A stretch of 64,000 nucleotides of DNA, taken from an uncultured Alteromonadaceae bacterium. Lineage in GTDB: Bacteria > Pseudomonadota > Gammaproteobacteria > Enterobacterales > Alteromonadaceae. Shown here piece by piece: positions 37,234 through 48,163 of this stretch (within the stretch, counting starts at the first letter, position 1; the number at the start of each line of letters is the position of its first letter). The stretch spans positions 310,001 to 374,000 of the forward strand of contig CANLWS010000006.1 of the NCBI GenBank assembly GCA_947494925.1, given 5' to 3'. The position numbers and the translations under genes are program-made. The notes under the pieces are model-generated. The model was not told where the DNA came from. It ran no database searches and saw only the letters and a program-made list of their open reading frames with translations.

Positions 37234-38766
37234 TTACTTTTTAATTTTAACTTCCGGCCGTCCTGCTTTGCTCCACTCTGTATGAAATTTAGTTTTAGCT
37301 GGCTTATCAACACGCTGATAGGTGTGTGCGCCAAAATAATCTCTTTGTCCTTGTAACAAGTTAGCTGGCAGTGTTTCAGCCCGGTAAGAGTCATAATAAT
37401 TTAATGCTGAAGACATGGCAGCACATGGAATGCCTTGCAAAGTTGCATCAGCAATGGCACGGCGCCAATTAAATTGAAGTTCGGCGATTTGTTTGGCAAA
37501 AAATGGGTCAAGAAGCAAATTATCCAGTTTTTCGTCTTGTTCATATGCATTAGTAATGGATTGCAAAAACACAGCTCGAATTATGCAACCGGCGCGCCAG
37601 ATTTTGGCAATTTCAGCAAAATCTAGTGTCCAGCCCTGTTCCTGTGACGCGATACTCATCAACTGAAATCCTTGTGCATAGGCACAAATTTTCGAGCAAT
37701 AGAGCGCATCGTGCAAACTGTTAATTGCCTGCTGTTTTTGTTCTTCCGACAATTTAACTACTTCAGGACCAGATAACATTTTACTCGCTTTGATTCGCTC
37801 ATCTTTCAGGCTTGAAATACTGCGGGCAAAAACGGCTTGTGCAATGGTTTGTGCCGGGCTTCCTACCTGAAGTGCGCTGACTGCAGTCCAAAGACCTGTG
37901 CCTTTTTGACCTGCTTTATCCATGATTACGTCTACCAGGGGTTTGCCTGTAGCAGCATCGGTTTGTTCAAGCACCTCAGCACTGATTTCAATCAGATAAC
38001 TATTTAATTTGCCTTTATTCCATTCCCGAAAGATAGATGCGATTTCCACGGGTTCCATTTCCAAACTCTCGCGCATAATTTGATAAGCTTCACAAATTAG
38101 TTGCATATCAGCATATTCAATGCCGTTGTGGACCATTTTGACATAATGTCCAGATCCAGAAGGACCGATATAGGTGGCACAAGGCTCACCATGCTTAATC
38201 GGATTGCCAGGTTCAAAAGATTCGATGGGAAGGCCGGTAGCAGGATCCACTTTGGCGGCTATGGCTTTCATTACAGGCTCAATACGTGTCCATGCGTAAG
38301 GGTCACCAGAGGGCATTAATGAGGGCCCGAAGCGCGCTCCAACCTCGCCACCTGAAACCGCGGTGGAAAAGAATATAAATTTACCTTTATATTGTGATTC
38401 GCGTTCGACTGAATCTGTCCAAAGACTGTTGCCGGTATCCACTACAATATCATCAGGTTGAATGCCCGCATCAATCAACAAATGACAGACGTGGTCAACA
38501 GGTTTACCTGCAGGGACGGATAAAATAATAAGGTGAGGGGCTTTCAATTTACTGAGCAACTCGGTATAAGAGCGGCAGGCAATAACTCTCGGTTCTAGTT
38601 CACCCCGTTCAAGGGAGTCTTGCTCAATGATGCCGTCTATCTTTTCCTGATCCAAATCGAAGCAGGCTATTTTGTAACCATTATCAGCCAGGTTAAGCGT
38701 AATATTTTTCCCCATCACGCCTAGCCCAATAAAACCGATATCGCACAAAGTAGTAGAGTTTGTCAT
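37234..38766 (-). CDS. gnd: 6-phosphogluconate dehydrogenase, decarboxylating
   Basis: The 510-residue enzyme converts 6-phosphogluconate to ribulose-5-phosphate, CO2 and NADPH. The dinucleotide motif is IGFIGLGVMGKNITLNLAD at 12-30. GPSGSGHYVKMVHNGIEYADMQ carries the catalytic lysine region, and FHTEW with the charged tail closes the protein. It competes with Edd for the same substrate, whose operon is also in this window. It lies 55 nt downstream of glgX and ends in a strong terminator. Confidence 0.95.
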   Translation of the reverse strand: MTNSTTLCDIGFIGLGVMGKNITLNLADNGYKIACFDLDQEKIDGIIEQDSLERGELEPRVIACRSYTELLSKLKAPHLIILSVPAGKPVDHVCHLLIDAGIQPDDIVVDTGNSLWTDSVERESQYKGKFIFFSTAVSGGEVGARFGPSLMPSGDPYAWTRIEPVMKAIAAKVDPATGLPIESFEPGNPIKHGEPCATYIGPSGSGHYVKMVHNGIEYADMQLICEAYQIMRESLEMEPVEIASIFREWNKGKLNSYLIEISAEVLEQTDAATGKPLVDVIMDKAGQKGTGLWTAVSALQVGSPAQTIAQAVFARSISSLKDERIKASKMLSGPEVVKLSEEQKQQAINSLHDALYCSKICAYAQGFQLMSIASQEQGWTLDFAEIAKIWRAGCIIRAVFLQSITNAYEQDEKLDNLLLDPFFAKQIAELQFNWRRAIADATLQGIPCAAMSSALNYYDSYRAETLPANLLQGQRDYFGAHTYQRVDKPAKTKFHTEWSKAGRPEVKIKK

Positions 38767-38821
38767 TCTATTAACACCGAGTTGATAAATATTTCGGCGG
38801 ATTATACACGCTCAGAAAGGT

Positions 38822-40903
38822 TTAACCAGAGACCAATTTAAAAACACTTATACTTCTATAAGCTTGAAGAAACACCTTACTGACTATGATATCCGGTTGG
38901 TGGTGGAGTTTTGAATAGCGCGTATCCAACATTAGTTTCCAACTTGAATTTGGGATCTCCGGAAGGTGGAAGCGGACATCCTGATCAAAGGCATTAAAAA
39001 TAATCAGCCAGTTCTCGGCATTGGCATTATTGTCATCTACTCCTTTGTACTCTACAGCAAACGCCTGATTTTCCGGGTCTTGCCAGTCTTGTTCCTTTTT
39101 GCGCAATCCATCTTGCTTGTACCATCGTACCTTAGCGACATTATGTCCCTTGTTATAATTATCATCTTGCAGTGACAAATGAGTTAACAATTCACTTTCA
39201 CTTCTGAGTTTGATTGCATAGCGGCAAAATGTTAAGAAATCCTGTTGCTGCTCGTTCAATTCCCAATCAAACCAACTAATCTCATTATCTTGGCAATATG
39301 CGTTGTTATTTCCGTTTTGCGTCCTGCTAAGTTCATCTCCGCCCAGTATGTGAGGAATGCCCTGAGAAAGTATTAAAGTGGCAAATAAATTACGTTTTTG
39401 TTTTTCCCGCAGCAGATTAATACCAATTTTATTGCTCGGCCCCTCTTTGCCGTAATTGGCAGACAAATTGTGTCCATGGCCATCATTATTGTTTTCCAGA
39501 TTAGCTTCATTGTGACGGCTGGAATAGCTAACCAGATCATGCAAGGTAAAACCATCGTGATAGGTAACATTGTTAACAGAGGTATGTATAGAACGACTAC
39601 CTTTTGGAAACAAATCCCTTGAACCCAGCAGCCTTGTCGCGAAATCCCCTGTTAATCCTTTGTCACCGCGCCAGAAACCACGTACTGTATCGCGAAATTT
39701 GTCATTGCATTCTTGCCAGTTCGAAGGAAACTGACCTAAGCGATAACCGCCATGTCCGATGTCCCAGGGTTCAGCTATCAATTTACTTTCAATCAGCACT
39801 GGATCTTGTCTGATAGTGCGGAAAAAGCCGGCCAGTGTGGAGAATTCATAAGGGTCCCTGCCTAAGCTTGCTGCCAGATCAAATCTGAAGCCATCAACAC
39901 CCATTTCACTAACCCAATAACGTAGCGAATCCATTACCATTTTTAGTACATAAGGATAAGCCGTATTGACGCTGTTTCCGCATCCTGAATTATTCACATA
40001 TCTGTGATAATCAATTACTCCATATTCATTCCGTTCGAACAAATAAAACGAGGTATTATCAAATCCTTTGAACGACAATATTGGTCCATCAACACCACTT
40101 TCGGCGGTATGATTAAATACAACGTCAAGAATCACCTCTATGCCGGCACTATGTAAACGGGACACCATTGTCTTAAATTCTTCAACAGGATCATTAACAG
40201 CATATCTGGGATCTGGACTAAAAAAATTGATCGGGTTATAGCCCCAATAATTGGTCAGGCCTTTATCCGTGATGTAGGGTTCAGGCATGAACGCCATGAC
40301 TGGCAACAATTGAATGGAAGTCACACCTAAATCTTTCAGGTGCCTGATTACAGCCGGATGGCAAACTCCCAGAAATTTCCCTCGATGTTCTTCTTCAACA
40401 TCCTGGTGCAGTTGCGTGAGCCCTTTTACATGTGCTTCATACAAAACTGTGTTAGATAATGGAACATTGGGTTTGGTTCGATTGACCCAAGTGGGTGCTA
40501 CACCACTTTCCACTACAACAGATTTGGGCACCATAAACTGGCTGTCACCCTCGTATTGACGGGCATTCCAAACGGCTGGTCGATTAATTCGTTTAGCATA
40601 GGGATCGATTAGTAATTTATCCGGGTCAAACATTCTTCCCATTTCAGGCAGGTTTTTCCCTTCGGTCCGATATCCATACAATTGACCAGGTTGGATCCCC
40701 CGAATGAGGCCATGCCAGACCTTACCCGTTTTAGACGGCAATTCTATTAAGGCAACTTGCTCTTCAGTTTCAGAACTGAATAAACAGAGCGTGACCTTAT
40801 CAGCATCCGGACAATGTATCGCGAAATTGCAGCCTTGCTCAGTATAAGTCGCACCCAAAGGGTGGGCGCTACCAGCATCAACTGAAAGGTCGTTAAAGGA
40901 CAT
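38822..40903 (-). CDS. glgX: Glycogen debranching enzyme GlgX
   Basis: The 693-residue GH13 enzyme (isoamylase-type, with an N-terminal CBM48) hydrolyses alpha-1,6 branches of phosphorylase-trimmed glycogen. Catalytic residues are the nucleophile Asp in DGFRFDLAASLG, the acid/base Glu in LIAEPWDIG, and the transition-state Asp in NVTYHDGFTLHDLVSY. The HGLIRGIQPGQLYGYR stretch is typical of the family. It starts 3 nt after the glgB stop, so the two are translationally linked. Confidence 0.95.
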   Translation of the reverse strand: MSFNDLSVDAGSAHPLGATYTEQGCNFAIHCPDADKVTLCLFSSETEEQVALIELPSKTGKVWHGLIRGIQPGQLYGYRTEGKNLPEMGRMFDPDKLLIDPYAKRINRPAVWNARQYEGDSQFMVPKSVVVESGVAPTWVNRTKPNVPLSNTVLYEAHVKGLTQLHQDVEEEHRGKFLGVCHPAVIRHLKDLGVTSIQLLPVMAFMPEPYITDKGLTNYWGYNPINFFSPDPRYAVNDPVEEFKTMVSRLHSAGIEVILDVVFNHTAESGVDGPILSFKGFDNTSFYLFERNEYGVIDYHRYVNNSGCGNSVNTAYPYVLKMVMDSLRYWVSEMGVDGFRFDLAASLGRDPYEFSTLAGFFRTIRQDPVLIESKLIAEPWDIGHGGYRLGQFPSNWQECNDKFRDTVRGFWRGDKGLTGDFATRLLGSRDLFPKGSRSIHTSVNNVTYHDGFTLHDLVSYSSRHNEANLENNNDGHGHNLSANYGKEGPSNKIGINLLREKQKRNLFATLILSQGIPHILGGDELSRTQNGNNNAYCQDNEISWFDWELNEQQQDFLTFCRYAIKLRSESELLTHLSLQDDNYNKGHNVAKVRWYKQDGLRKKEQDWQDPENQAFAVEYKGVDDNNANAENWLIIFNAFDQDVRFHLPEIPNSSWKLMLDTRYSKLHHQPDIIVSKVFLQAYRSISVFKLVSG

Positions 40904-40906
40904 ACT

Positions 40907-43093
40907 CTACCCTTGGTATTTTATAAACAAAGTCGCAAGTGGCGGTAAGTTAACACGAATTGAGTAAGTTTTATGATTCCATTCATGAGATTCCGAGATC
41001 AGTTCAGACTTAACTTCATAATCGCTTCCCCAGTATTTTCCATCATCGGAATTCAACAGCAATGTATAGACCCCTTCATCTGCCACGCCAAGACGAAAAT
41101 CGTCTCTGGGAATAGGCGTGAAATTACAGATGACATAAATTTTCTCATTACTATTTTCCGACTTTCTCATCAGAGAAACGATACTTTGTTCAGCGTTCCC
41201 GTGATCAATCCATTCAAACCCATCAGAGAAATGGTCCCGTTCATATAATGCTGGTTCACTTGTGTACAATAAGTTTAAGTCTCGATAGAGGGCTTGAATC
41301 CCTTTGTGCTTGTCATATTGCAACAAATGCCAGTTGATTGAACTGTCATGGTTCCATTCGTTTGCCTGAGCGATTTCATTACCCATAAAATTGAGCTTTT
41401 TGCCCGGATGAGCATACATGAAGCCAGCATAACATCTCAGATTGGCGGCTTGTTGCCATTCATCACCGGGCATTTTCCGCAAGAGCGATCCTTTACCATG
41501 CACCACCTCATCATGAGATATAGGTAACACGAAACTTTCATCAAATGCATACACCATGCTGAAAGTTATTTCGCCATGATGATATCGGCGATACGAAGGA
41601 TCTTTTGCAATATAATGTAATGAATCATGCATCCAACCCATATTCCATTTAAATCCAAACCCCAGACCACCGTCAAACACAGGGCGAGAAACTTTAGGAA
41701 ATGAAGTAGATTCTTCCGCTATTGTCATTGCATTGGGAAATTTCTGATAAACCTCTTTGTTCATCCATTGCAACAAACTGATGGCCTCATAATTCTCATT
41801 GCCACCATCGACATTGGGGATCCATTCGCCGTCATTGCGGGAGTAATCTAAATAAAGCATTGAAGCTACGGCATCTACGCGTAAACCATCAACATGAAAT
41901 TTATCAAGCCAAAAGAGTGCATTGGCAACCAGGAATTGGCGAACAGTATCTTTCCCAAAATCATAGATGCAGGAATTCCAATCAGGATGCCAGCCTTTTC
42001 TGGGATCTTCGTATTCGTAGATATGTGTCCCATCAAAACGTGCTAAGCCATGGCCATCTTCAGGAAAGTGTGCAGGCACCCAATCGATGATTACACCTAT
42101 CTTGTTTTGGTGACAGACATCCACGAAATATTTGAAATCATCCGGAGTGCCAAATCGACTTGTGGGGGAAAATAAACCGACAGGTTGATAACCCCATGAT
42201 CCATCAAATGGAAACTCCGATACTGGCAGCACTTCTATGTGGGTATAACCCATATCTTTGACGTAAGAAACGAGTTCTTCTGCAAGTTCACGATAAGTTA
42301 AATACGGGTTTGGCGAGTCTTCTTCAGGACGCTTCCATGAGCCGAGATGGACTTCGTAAATGCTCATAGGTTGAGTGTATTTATCGTACCCTGCCCTGTT
42401 CTGCCATTGTTCGTCTTGCCATTGATACTGACCATGATCATAGACTATCGACGTATGAGATGGATATTGTTCCGCACTGAATCCAACAGGGTCAGCTTTA
42501 TGAGGCAACGAATTTCCATGGGAATCTTTGATCTGAAATTTGTATTTTGAACCGGCCCCAACCTCAGGGAGAACCAATGCCCAATATCCTAGGGATGTCT
42601 TCTGCATTGGGTGGCATGAACCATCCCAGTAATTAAAATCACCGATAATTGACACGGCCGACGCATTAGGGGCATAGACAGCAAATCTTGTTGCCGAAAT
42701 CTTTTTATCGCCACCAACGTCTAATTCTATAAGGTGAGCACCAAGCTGTTGATACACGTTTTCCGGAGCATGATCAACATAGTGAACTGCATGATAGGCC
42801 TGTTGCTGAAATTGATAAGGATCATAGATTTCGTATTCGGTTTCTGCGTTGACAATTTTAAGACGGTAACACTGACCTTCTTTAAGCTTGGCAACTTTTC
42901 CTGAAAACAAGGCTTGCCCGTCGGTGTTTTTTAGATCGGCTAGTTTTTTGTTGCTTGAGACATCAATCACACTGACTGAAACAGCATTCGGGATCCATGC
43001 ATTGACTTGCGTATTTTTATCCGTAAATTGGGCACCGAGGTGTTCAAAAGGAAACGTACAAAGAGCATGTTGTAATTGTTCTTGTAACTGCAT
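40907..43093 (-). CDS. glgB: 1,4-alpha-glucan branching enzyme
   Basis: The 728-residue GH13 enzyme introduces alpha-1,6 branches into glycogen. It has an N-terminal CBM48-like part (SATRFAVYAPNASAVSIIGDFNYW). Catalytic residues are the Asp in DGLRVDAVASMLYLDYSR, the Glu in TIAEEST, and the Asp in LPISHDEVVHGKGSLL. The length and the WEP-like LGSWKRPEEDSPN segment match GlgB. It lies between malQ and glgX; glgC, glgA and glgP are not in the window. Confidence 0.96.
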   Translation of the reverse strand: MQLQEQLQHALCTFPFEHLGAQFTDKNTQVNAWIPNAVSVSVIDVSSNKKLADLKNTDGQALFSGKVAKLKEGQCYRLKIVNAETEYEIYDPYQFQQQAYHAVHYVDHAPENVYQQLGAHLIELDVGGDKKISATRFAVYAPNASAVSIIGDFNYWDGSCHPMQKTSLGYWALVLPEVGAGSKYKFQIKDSHGNSLPHKADPVGFSAEQYPSHTSIVYDHGQYQWQDEQWQNRAGYDKYTQPMSIYEVHLGSWKRPEEDSPNPYLTYRELAEELVSYVKDMGYTHIEVLPVSEFPFDGSWGYQPVGLFSPTSRFGTPDDFKYFVDVCHQNKIGVIIDWVPAHFPEDGHGLARFDGTHIYEYEDPRKGWHPDWNSCIYDFGKDTVRQFLVANALFWLDKFHVDGLRVDAVASMLYLDYSRNDGEWIPNVDGGNENYEAISLLQWMNKEVYQKFPNAMTIAEESTSFPKVSRPVFDGGLGFGFKWNMGWMHDSLHYIAKDPSYRRYHHGEITFSMVYAFDESFVLPISHDEVVHGKGSLLRKMPGDEWQQAANLRCYAGFMYAHPGKKLNFMGNEIAQANEWNHDSSINWHLLQYDKHKGIQALYRDLNLLYTSEPALYERDHFSDGFEWIDHGNAEQSIVSLMRKSENSNEKIYVICNFTPIPRDDFRLGVADEGVYTLLLNSDDGKYWGSDYEVKSELISESHEWNHKTYSIRVNLPPLATLFIKYQG

Positions 43094-43110
43094 GGATAAG
43101 CCTTATGTGA

Positions 43111-43137
43111 TGAGTGACTCGACTATCAAGTCACTCA
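43111..43137. other. Intercistronic hairpin between malQ and glgB
   Basis: TGAGTGACT (43111-43119) and AGTCACTCA (43129-43137) form a perfect 9-bp stem with a 9-nt loop and no T-run. It is probably an mRNA stability or processing element that could set the MalQ to GlgB ratio. Confidence 0.5.
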
Positions 43138-43149
43138 GTGTAGCAGAAA

Positions 43150-45348
43150 TTATTCACTCGCCTGTATTCTCGCCTGAGTCAGACCTTGAGCAAGATCTAC
43201 TAACTCAGGATCACTGAAAATGTCCTCTAGATTTCTGTTTAATTTGCGTTTCCAGTTTGGATACTCTTTAAATGTACCAGGGATATTGACTGGTTTATCC
43301 ATTTGCAACCAATCCTCAAGTTGTAAACTCAGCAAAGCGCTTGTGCCAGACGCCATATGCATCTGCATTCCAAAGTTTAATTCTTTACTCATGGGTAAGT
43401 GCTCAACATGCCGTGCTAACCAATCAGGTATTGATGCGTGACCATGCAAACTATCAAGAATTTCCTGTTTATTATCATGTCGACTTCTATACAAGTTCGA
43501 TAATATCTCTTCAGTAGGATATAACCCTAATTCTTTGCCCAATTCAAGATCAAGACAATGCCAATAGCCTGTCAGTGTTGGCATATCATGAGTTGTCAAT
43601 GTAGACATAGATTGAACCGGATAATGGGACGGAGAATAAAACCCACCATCTTCTGCCTGCTCAAAGAAGAATACCCTGTACGAGTACACACCATTGTCCG
43701 CAAGCTTACTGCGAATTTCATCAGGAACTGTGCCCAAATCTTCACCGATGACCAGGCTTTGATGTCGGTGACTTTCAAGGGCAAGAATGCCGAGCAAGTC
43801 ATCCACAGGGTAATACACATAACCGCCATCTTTGGCGTCATCACCTTTTACTACCCACCATAATCGAAGTAACGCCATAACATGGTCGATTCGCAGAGCT
43901 CCGGTAGATTTCATGTTGGAATCAAACAAATCAATAATGGGCTGGTAGCCCTGTTTAAATAGTTTCTCAGGATCCATTGGGGGTAGGCCCCAATTTTGAC
44001 CCAGTGGGCCCAGTACATCTGGCGGAGCTCCAACACTCGCGTCTGTACTATACAAATCTTTGTTGCCCCAAATTTCAGCACTTCCTTCACTTACACCTAC
44101 CGCTAAATCACGGTATAAACCAATGTCCATCTTGTATTCTTTTGCAACGCTATTAGCATTTTCCAACTGCAGCGCTGCCTGCCACTGAAGAAACAAATAA
44201 AATTTTACCCGCTTCATATTTGCTTTTTTAAACTTGCTTACACCAGGCTTTTGAAATTCATTTAGATTTTTAGGAAATACTGGCCAACCCCAGGAGGGTT
44301 TTCCTTCTGCACACAAATGTTCTTGCAATGCATCGTATACCGCCAACATTTCCAGGCTTTCCCCACCTTCTTCAACGAAGGCTTTGAAGGCTTTATTTAC
44401 TTTTGTGTTTTTGCTTAAGTATTTGTCATTTTGAAAATCGAAAACAGCTTCAAGAGCTTTAAGCTTAAGTCTTGTGACGGCTTCGTAGTCTACATAATCT
44501 ACATTTCGCACAAACTCCAGAGTTGACTGGAATTCGGCGTCATTAACAATTTTCTGAACAGACTCTGATTCATATCCTTCTATAGCGCTAACATCCAGAT
44601 AAATAAAGTTAAGCCAACGCCGGGAAGAAGGTCCATAAGGACTGCACGCGTTCGGATTAGCTGGATACAAGGCGTGTATCGGGTTTAGTCCAACAAACTG
44701 TGCACCTTGTTGAGCGGCTTCCTTTATTAACATTGCCAAATCTGAAAAATCACCCACACCCCAGTTGGAACGGCTCCGGATACAGTAGAGTTGTACACTA
44801 AGGCCCCAGATTTTCTTTCCCAAGCTCATTGAACCGGGGTGGTAACAGGACTTAGGCGCCAAAATAAGTCGCATGCTCGCTATTTCATCTGCATCTGATG
44901 CCAACAATTTTAAATTGTGGTAACCCAATTCCAGAGTGCATTCGAGTTTGAACAGATATTCCTGAAACTCCACATCATCAATATGCGCGACATTAATAAG
45001 CTCACCTTCTGATGGAATACAATCTTGAGAATAAACCTGATTGTCTTCAGTTAAAACTTGCAACACGTAGCTGTCATTTACCAATTCAATTGGCAACCTC
45101 AAGGTCAGAAAAAGATCATCACCCTGACGGTTCACCTGAACCGGGTTTAGTGGAGATAACCAGCTTTCGCCTATTTCTGAATTTACCTGTTTTTCGAGTG
45201 TTTGTTCATCATCCACATCATAACCCATCGCTTTTAGCAGCTTATCTTTACTTGATTGGGTGACTTGAGCTGGATTACCCCAGGCATCGGTGTAATTGGA
45301 TTCGATGCCTCGGATCTCGACAAGTCTGTCCTTTAGTGATGAAGTCAT
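43150..45348 (-). CDS. malQ: 4-alpha-glucanotransferase (amylomaltase)
   Basis: The 732-residue GH77 enzyme transfers maltodextrin segments, releasing glucose. Signatures are CSPYGPSSRRWLNFIYLDV, the nucleophile Asp region ALRIDHVMALLRLWW, the acid/base Glu in VIGEDLGTVP, and LTTHDMPTLTGYW. The N-terminal extension of about 140 residues is that of the proteobacterial MalQ type. It starts the minus-strand malQ-glgB-glgX-gnd run and is divergent from gapA. Two HexR-like palindromes lie in the shared 213-nt spacer. Confidence 0.95.
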   Translation of the reverse strand: MTSSLKDRLVEIRGIESNYTDAWGNPAQVTQSSKDKLLKAMGYDVDDEQTLEKQVNSEIGESWLSPLNPVQVNRQGDDLFLTLRLPIELVNDSYVLQVLTEDNQVYSQDCIPSEGELINVAHIDDVEFQEYLFKLECTLELGYHNLKLLASDADEIASMRLILAPKSCYHPGSMSLGKKIWGLSVQLYCIRSRSNWGVGDFSDLAMLIKEAAQQGAQFVGLNPIHALYPANPNACSPYGPSSRRWLNFIYLDVSAIEGYESESVQKIVNDAEFQSTLEFVRNVDYVDYEAVTRLKLKALEAVFDFQNDKYLSKNTKVNKAFKAFVEEGGESLEMLAVYDALQEHLCAEGKPSWGWPVFPKNLNEFQKPGVSKFKKANMKRVKFYLFLQWQAALQLENANSVAKEYKMDIGLYRDLAVGVSEGSAEIWGNKDLYSTDASVGAPPDVLGPLGQNWGLPPMDPEKLFKQGYQPIIDLFDSNMKSTGALRIDHVMALLRLWWVVKGDDAKDGGYVYYPVDDLLGILALESHRHQSLVIGEDLGTVPDEIRSKLADNGVYSYRVFFFEQAEDGGFYSPSHYPVQSMSTLTTHDMPTLTGYWHCLDLELGKELGLYPTEEILSNLYRSRHDNKQEILDSLHGHASIPDWLARHVEHLPMSKELNFGMQMHMASGTSALLSLQLEDWLQMDKPVNIPGTFKEYPNWKRKLNRNLEDIFSDPELVDLAQGLTQARIQASE

Positions 45349-45457
45349 GAAGATAAATATCCTGTAAAAATTGACTAGAATAATAGACGGCTATTATCAG
45401 TCAAAGTGAGCAGAGTTGTTAAATTTTCGTTAGTGAATACGTTTGCACAACTATATT

Positions 45458-45472
45458 TGTAATTTTATAACA
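45458..45472. promoter_or_regulatory. HexR-like operator in the malQ/gapA spacer (site 1)
   Basis: TGTAATTTTATAACA matches TGTAAT-N3-ATTACA with one change. It lies 89 nt before gapA and 109 nt before malQ, so it could act on either gene. Confidence 0.65.
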
Positions 45473-45520
45473 TATTTTACGGAATATTTTGCCTTATTAC
45501 GCGGTTTGATCCATACTTTC

Positions 45521-46557
<1,037 letters not shown>

Positions 46558-46577
46558 TTTCAGTCAATCGACGACTT

Positions 46578-46604
46578 AAAGACGGCATCGGCCGTCTTTT
46601 TTTT
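46578..46604 (+). terminator. Intrinsic terminator after gapA
   Basis: AAAGACGGC (46578-46586) pairs with GCCGTCTTT (46591-46599) around ATCG, followed by a run of T. It directly precedes the ribosome-binding site of the next gene, which suggests partial read-through. Confidence 0.85.
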
Positions 46605-46613
46605 GAGGGTAAT

Positions 46614-47459
46614 ATGCAATTGTCTGATTCAATATCCTTACATCAACGGGGCAGCGTTGATGTATTAGAAGTGTCCAATTCCTGTGGGAGCGCCGAGATT
46701 TCTCTGTTTGGTGCACATGTTTTGAGTTTTGTGCCGAACACTGACAATCGCGAACGATTGTGGCTGAGTAAAAGTGCTGTTTTTGATGGCGTCACACCAA
46801 TACGTGGTGGGATACCCGTTTGTTGGCCCTGGTTTAGTGACAGATTTCCGAGCGAAGAGAGAAATCTGCCCTCTCATGGCTTTGTCAGAAATCAAATTTG
46901 GAAACTGGATAATCAGGAAGAACTAAGTGAGGCCACCAGATTGGTACTCACCCCCTCTTCAACCTCAGGTCCTGGATTCAATTTCAACGTTTCGCTAAAA
47001 CTAGTGATTACGGTTGGCCATAATTTGAAAGTGGAATTAATTACTGAAAATATTGGCCCACATATCGTGCGTCTCACTGGGGCACTGCATAGTTATTTTG
47101 CGATTTCTCACATCTCACAAGTCGAGCTGTTCGGATTGTCAGGAAGCTACCATGACAAAACACGTGACTGGCAGGAATTCCAGACACCATCGCCTTACGT
47201 CTTTAATGAAGAAACTGATCGTGTGCATCACGATAAACCAGAAACGTTAGAAATAGCAGATGGTAGTCAACGGATTCAGATAGCTTCTGGAGGACATGAC
47301 AGTATTGTTGTGTGGAATCCCTGGCAAGAAAATTCTATAGCAATGAAGGACATGCCCGACGACGGTTACGAAAAAATGCTGTGCGTTGAAAGTGCAGTCA
47401 CCGATGGTATCGATCTTGCGCCTGGCAAGCAACACTGTTTGGCTCAGACAATATGTTAA
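46614..47459 (+). CDS. yeaD: Glucose-6-phosphate 1-epimerase (aldose-1-epimerase family)
   Basis: The 281-residue protein belongs to the galactose-mutarotase-like fold. It matches YeaD: AEISLFGAHVLSFVP, PIRGGIPVCWPWFSD, LTGALHSYFAISHISQVELFGL and VVWNPWQENSIAMKDMPDDGYEKMLCVE. It interconverts alpha and beta anomers of glucose-6-phosphate, supplying the beta form to Zwf. The gapA-yeaD order is common in gammaproteobacteria. A GAGGG ribosome-binding site follows the gapA terminator directly. Confidence 0.92.
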   Translation: MQLSDSISLHQRGSVDVLEVSNSCGSAEISLFGAHVLSFVPNTDNRERLWLSKSAVFDGVTPIRGGIPVCWPWFSDRFPSEERNLPSHGFVRNQIWKLDNQEELSEATRLVLTPSSTSGPGFNFNVSLKLVITVGHNLKVELITENIGPHIVRLTGALHSYFAISHISQVELFGLSGSYHDKTRDWQEFQTPSPYVFNEETDRVHHDKPETLEIADGSQRIQIASGGHDSIVVWNPWQENSIAMKDMPDDGYEKMLCVESAVTDGIDLAPGKQHCLAQTIC

Positions 47460-47483
47460 AAAAGCCGCTTATGCGGCTTTTTT
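47458..47483. terminator. Terminator between convergent yeaD and eda
   Basis: AAAGCCGC (47461-47468) pairs with GCGGCTTT (47473-47480) around TTAT, with A- and T-runs on either side, so it can work in both directions. Confidence 0.85.
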
Positions 47484-47504
47484 AATGTCTGCAAAACCAA
47501 GTAG

Positions 47505-48158
47505 TTACTTTTCTAAGGAGGCAGCTCCCTGAACAGCTTGCTTGGCCAGTTCGGTAATTCTTTCCCAGTCACCGGACTCCACGGCATCGTCAGGCGCTAA
47601 CCACGATCCGCCAGCGCACCTGACGTTACCAAGAGCCAGATAATCCAGATAATTGTTTGGGCTAATGCCTCCTGTCGGGCAAAAAATAACTTCTGGAAAT
47701 GGTCCACTTATGGATTTTAACGCTTTGATACCACCCGACGCCTCCGCAGGAAAAAATTTGAAGTGGGTGTACCCAAAGTCTATTCCATTCATTAGCTCAG
47801 ACGTCGATGAGATACCGGGAATTAATGCTATTGAAGATTCATTGCCTGCTTTTAGTAAGTCAGATGTCATGCCAGGACTAATAGCAAATAAGGCACCTGC
47901 TTCTTCCACTTGCTTCAATTGTTCTTCATTTGTCACTGTTCCTGCCCCAATCATTGCATCAGGCACTTCTTCAGCAATTTTTCGTATCGCTTCGATAGCG
48001 GCAGACGTCCTCAACGTTACTTCTAACACTCTTATCCCACCCGCAATTAGCGCTTTAGCTAAGGGAACCGCGTGCTCAACCTCTTTAATTACAAGAACAG
48101 GAACGACAGGCCCCTGAGTAAACACTTCTTCAGAGGAAACTTTCCAGTTTTTAGTCAT
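47505..48158 (-). CDS. eda: KDPG/KHG aldolase
   Basis: The 217-residue class I aldolase splits 2-keto-3-deoxy-6-phosphogluconate into pyruvate and glyceraldehyde-3-phosphate. The catalytic Glu is in LEVTLRT, the Schiff-base Lys in [11 protein letters not shown], and the GAGTV and CPTGGI phosphate-binding segments are present. It is the last gene of the zwf-pgl-edd-glk-eda run, 5 nt after glk, and ends at a bidirectional terminator. Confidence 0.97.
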   Translation of the reverse strand: MTKNWKVSSEEVFTQGPVVPVLVIKEVEHAVPLAKALIAGGIRVLEVTLRTSAAIEAIRKIAEEVPDAMIGAGTVTNEEQLKQVEEAGALFAISPGMTSDLLKAGNESSIALIPGISSTSELMNGIDFGYTHFKFFPAEASGGIKALKSISGPFPEVIFCPTGGISPNNYLDYLALGNVRCAGGSWLAPDDAVESGDWERITELAKQAVQGAASLEK

Positions 48159-48163
48159 ATTCG

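Noticed and set aside
47653-48117. Open frame of 154 codons on the plus strand opposite eda
   Set aside because: eda is unambiguous on the other strand; the overlapping frame is a compositional shadow.
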